Source of the DNA: Microbaculum marinum
GTDB lineage: Bacteria > Pseudomonadota > Alphaproteobacteria > Rhizobiales > Tepidamorphaceae
Assembly (NCBI RefSeq): GCF_042646165.1
Contig: NZ_JBHRTC010000005.1
DNA: 64,000 nucleotides
Strand: one strand, 5' to 3'
Shown: in pieces, positions 62,216 through 64,000 of the stretch
How the letters are laid out: the number at the start of each line of letters is the position of its first letter
How positions within the stretch are numbered: the first letter of the stretch is position 1
Notes under the pieces: generated by a model
Seen by the model: only the letters and a program-made list of their open reading frames with translations
What the model was told of the DNA's origin: nothing
Databases searched by the model: none
Program-made: the position numbers and the translations under genes

Positions 62216-64000
62216 GTGAACGTTCCATCATCCACTCGCACCCGCCAGTTTTCCCCCTCGCTTCTGGAGAGGGCCGGCCGGGTCACACTGGTACACATGC
62301 CGGACGGCTTCGACGCCGTGGTGGCCACGGATATCGCGCGTGCACGGGCGGCAGCGCCCGACGCTTCTCCTGTCGCGCTGGTGTTCGTTGCGCGCGACGC
62401 CCAGCGGCTGGCCGCGTTCATCGGTGCCGCGCAGTTCTTCGCGCCGGACATCGAGGTTCTTTCGTTTCCCGCCTGGGACTGCCTGCCCTACGACCGCGTC
62501 TCGCCCAATGGCGAGGTGGTGGCCCAGCGCCTGGCGACACTGTCGCGGCTTGCCGGCGGCGGGGACGGCATGCCGATCGTCGCGACCACGATCAATGCGA
62601 TTACCCAGCGGGTCCCCCCGCGCGACTGGATAGCGGAGGCGTCCTGGTCGATCCGTCCTGGCAACCGGATCGACATGGAAGCGCTGGTGGATTGGCTGGT
62701 CCGCGATGGGTTCGAACGGACGGGCACGGTTCGTGAAACCGGCGAGTTCGCCGTGCGTGGCGGCATCCTCGACCTTTTCCCACCGGGGAGGGAGGCGCCG
62801 GTGCGCCTCGACTTCTTCGGCGACACGCTGGAGTCGATCCGCAGCTTCGATGCGGAGACGCAGCGGACGATTTCCCAGGAACGCGGCCTCTCGCTGATCC
62901 CGATGAGCGAGTTCAGCCTCGACGACGCCGCTATCCGCAGGTTCCGTACCGAATATGTCGGCCGCTTCGGAGTGCCCTCGACCGACGATCCCCTCTACGC
63001 CGCCATCAGCGAGGGACGACGACACCAGGGGATGGAACACTGGCTACCTCTGTTCCACGAGCACCTCGACACGCTGTTCGACTATGTCGGCCATGCCCCC
63101 GTCATGCTCGACGCGCTCATCGAGGAAGCGCGCGGCGAACGGATGGACCACATCACCGACTACCATGCTGCCCGCGTCGAGGCGCTGGAAAGGCCGGACG
63201 GCGAGTCGGCGCCCTACAAGCCGTTGGATCCCGGTGCGCTGTACCTCGTCGACAGCGACTGGAACGCGTTGCTGGAAGCCCGTCCGGTCGCAGCGCTCAC
63301 CCCCTTTGACGTTCCCGAAACCGAGGCGACGGGACCGGTCTTCGATCTCGGCGCCCGGGAAGGGCGCAGTTTCGCGCCGGAGCGCCAGGACGCTGCCGAC
63401 AGCCTCTTCGACGCAGTGGCCAGGCACGCGGCGAAACTCGCCGCCGGCGACCGGCGCGTCATCGTCGCCTCGTGGAGCGAGGGCTCGCGCGACCGGATGG
63501 GCGACATGCTCGCCGACCACGGCCTCGAAAACCTGGAAACCGGAGAAGACTGGCCGCAGATCCAGGCTCTGCCCAAGGGCAAGGTGGCGCTGACCGTGCT
63601 GGGCCTCGAACGAGGGTTCGAGGCGCCGTCCTTCGTCGTCATCGGCGAGCAGGACATCCTCGGGGACCGGTTCGTCCGGCCGAAGCGCAAGAGCCGCCGC
63701 GCCGCCGATTTTCTTACCGAACTGACCAGCCTGTCTCCCAACGACTATGTCGTTCACGTCGATCACGGCATCGGCCGGTTCGTCGGCCTCAAGACGATAA
63801 CTGCGGCCGGCGCGCCGCACGACTGTCTTGAATTGCATTATCACGGCGGCGACAAGCTGTTCCTGCCGGTCGAGAACATCGAGCTCCTGTCGCGCTACGG
63901 CTCCGAGGACGCGGGCGCCCAGCTCGACCGTCTCGGCGGCCACGGCTGGCAGGCGCGCAAGGCGAAGCTCAAGGATCGCCTGCGCGAGATGGCCGGCGCG
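62216..64000 (+). CDS. mfd: transcription-repair coupling factor, 5' part (runs off the window)
   Basis: Mfd displaces RNA polymerase stalled at lesions and recruits UvrA. About 595 of roughly 1150 residues are visible; the gene continues past the right edge. The UvrB-homology region includes FSFPAWDCLPYDRVSPNGEV-like sequence near residue 85 and FAVRGGILDLFPPGREAPVR near residue 177. The polymerase-interaction domain is LSPNDYVVHVDHGIGRFVGL near residue 510. The helicase motifs are outside the window. The GTG start lacks a strong ribosome site and is uncertain by a few codons. Confidence 0.94.
   Translation, partial: MNVPSSTRTRQFSPSLLERAGRVTLVHMPDGFDAVVATDIARARAAAPDASPVALVFVARDAQRLAAFIGAAQFFAPDIEVLSFPAWDCLPYDRVSPNGEVVAQRLATLSRLAGGGDGMPIVATTINAITQRVPPRDWIAEASWSIRPGNRIDMEALVDWLVRDGFERTGTVRETGEFAVRGGILDLFPPGREAPVRLDFFGDTLESIRSFDAETQRTISQERGLSLIPMSEFSLDDAAIRRFRTEYVGRFGVPSTDDPLYAAISEGRRHQGMEHWLPLFHEHLDTLFDYVGHAPVMLDALIEEARGERMDHITDYHAARVEALERPDGESAPYKPLDPGALYLVDSDWNALLEARPVAALTPFDVPETEATGPVFDLGAREGRSFAPERQDAADSLFDAVARHAAKLAAGDRRVIVASWSEGSRDRMGDMLADHGLENLETGEDWPQIQALPKGKVALTVLGLERGFEAPSFVVIGEQDILGDRFVRPKRKSRRAADFLTELTSLSPNDYVVHVDHGIGRFVGLKTITAAGAPHDCLELHYHGGDKLFLPVENIELLSRYGSEDAGAQLDRLGGHGWQARKAKLKDRLREMAGA

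Overview
This window is one continuous stretch of a GC-rich alphaproteobacterial chromosome, probably of the Rhodospirillales grade. Three things point there. The gene order SPOR–nagZ–scpA–scpB–tatABC–serS–surE–pcm–(LysM/LytM)–yajC–secD–secF is the alphaproteobacterial arrangement. The LexA box beside uvrA/ssb has the alphaproteobacterial form (GAAC-N7-GAAC). Several promoters have the EcfG general-stress form (GGAAC-N16/17-CGTT), which is specific to this class. No rRNA operon, prophage, insertion sequence or CRISPR array was seen. Most of the window is core housekeeping sequence.

Layout. 1–10.9 kb: cell-wall recycling (nagZ), chromosome condensation (scpAB), an orphan ABC ATPase, Tat export (tatABC), serS, surE, pcm and an NlpD/DipM-like amidase activator. 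11–16.4 kb: a DUF815 ATPase facing the yajC-secD-secF operon, an Mth938-type protein and an NDUFAF6-like protein. 16.4–24.6 kb, minus strand: trmFO, a DJ-1/PfpI protein, a DoxD–DoxA fusion, a serine hydrolase with an inserted repeat domain, and uvrA. 24.7–32 kb: ssb, a two-gene RND pump, a cation diffusion facilitator, and MarC and LysE membrane proteins. 32–41 kb: gyrA, LysE, coaD, two cyclophilins, queA-tgt and tRNA-Lys. 41–48 kb: a stress-related accessory block. 48–54 kb: rpe and a five-gene branched-chain amino-acid-type ABC importer. 54–64 kb: a DMT exporter, glmU-glmS, DUF502, recG, sdhE and the start of mfd.

The strongest anomaly is inside serS. An otherwise normal seryl-tRNA synthetase carries an in-frame block of about 90 codons between motif 1 and motif 2. 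Its GC content is 41% over 240 counted bases, against 66% for the 240 bases upstream, and its codon usage is foreign. The reading frame is intact and every catalytic motif is present on both sides. It looks like a horizontally acquired, probably helical, insertion domain in an essential enzyme.

The second notable system is a stress block. Six EcfG-type promoters lie between 42.6 and 47.0 kb (five exact, one near match) and a seventh lies upstream of the DJ-1/PfpI gene. They drive sodC, an SDR with a Lys-to-Arg change in its active site, an epimerase–SPW–VKOR fusion, and three very small single-span membrane proteins. One of these appears to be made from a leaderless mRNA. Other points of interest are a serine hydrolase interrupted by about 40-residue repeats, and a small candidate gene between a LexA box and uvrA.
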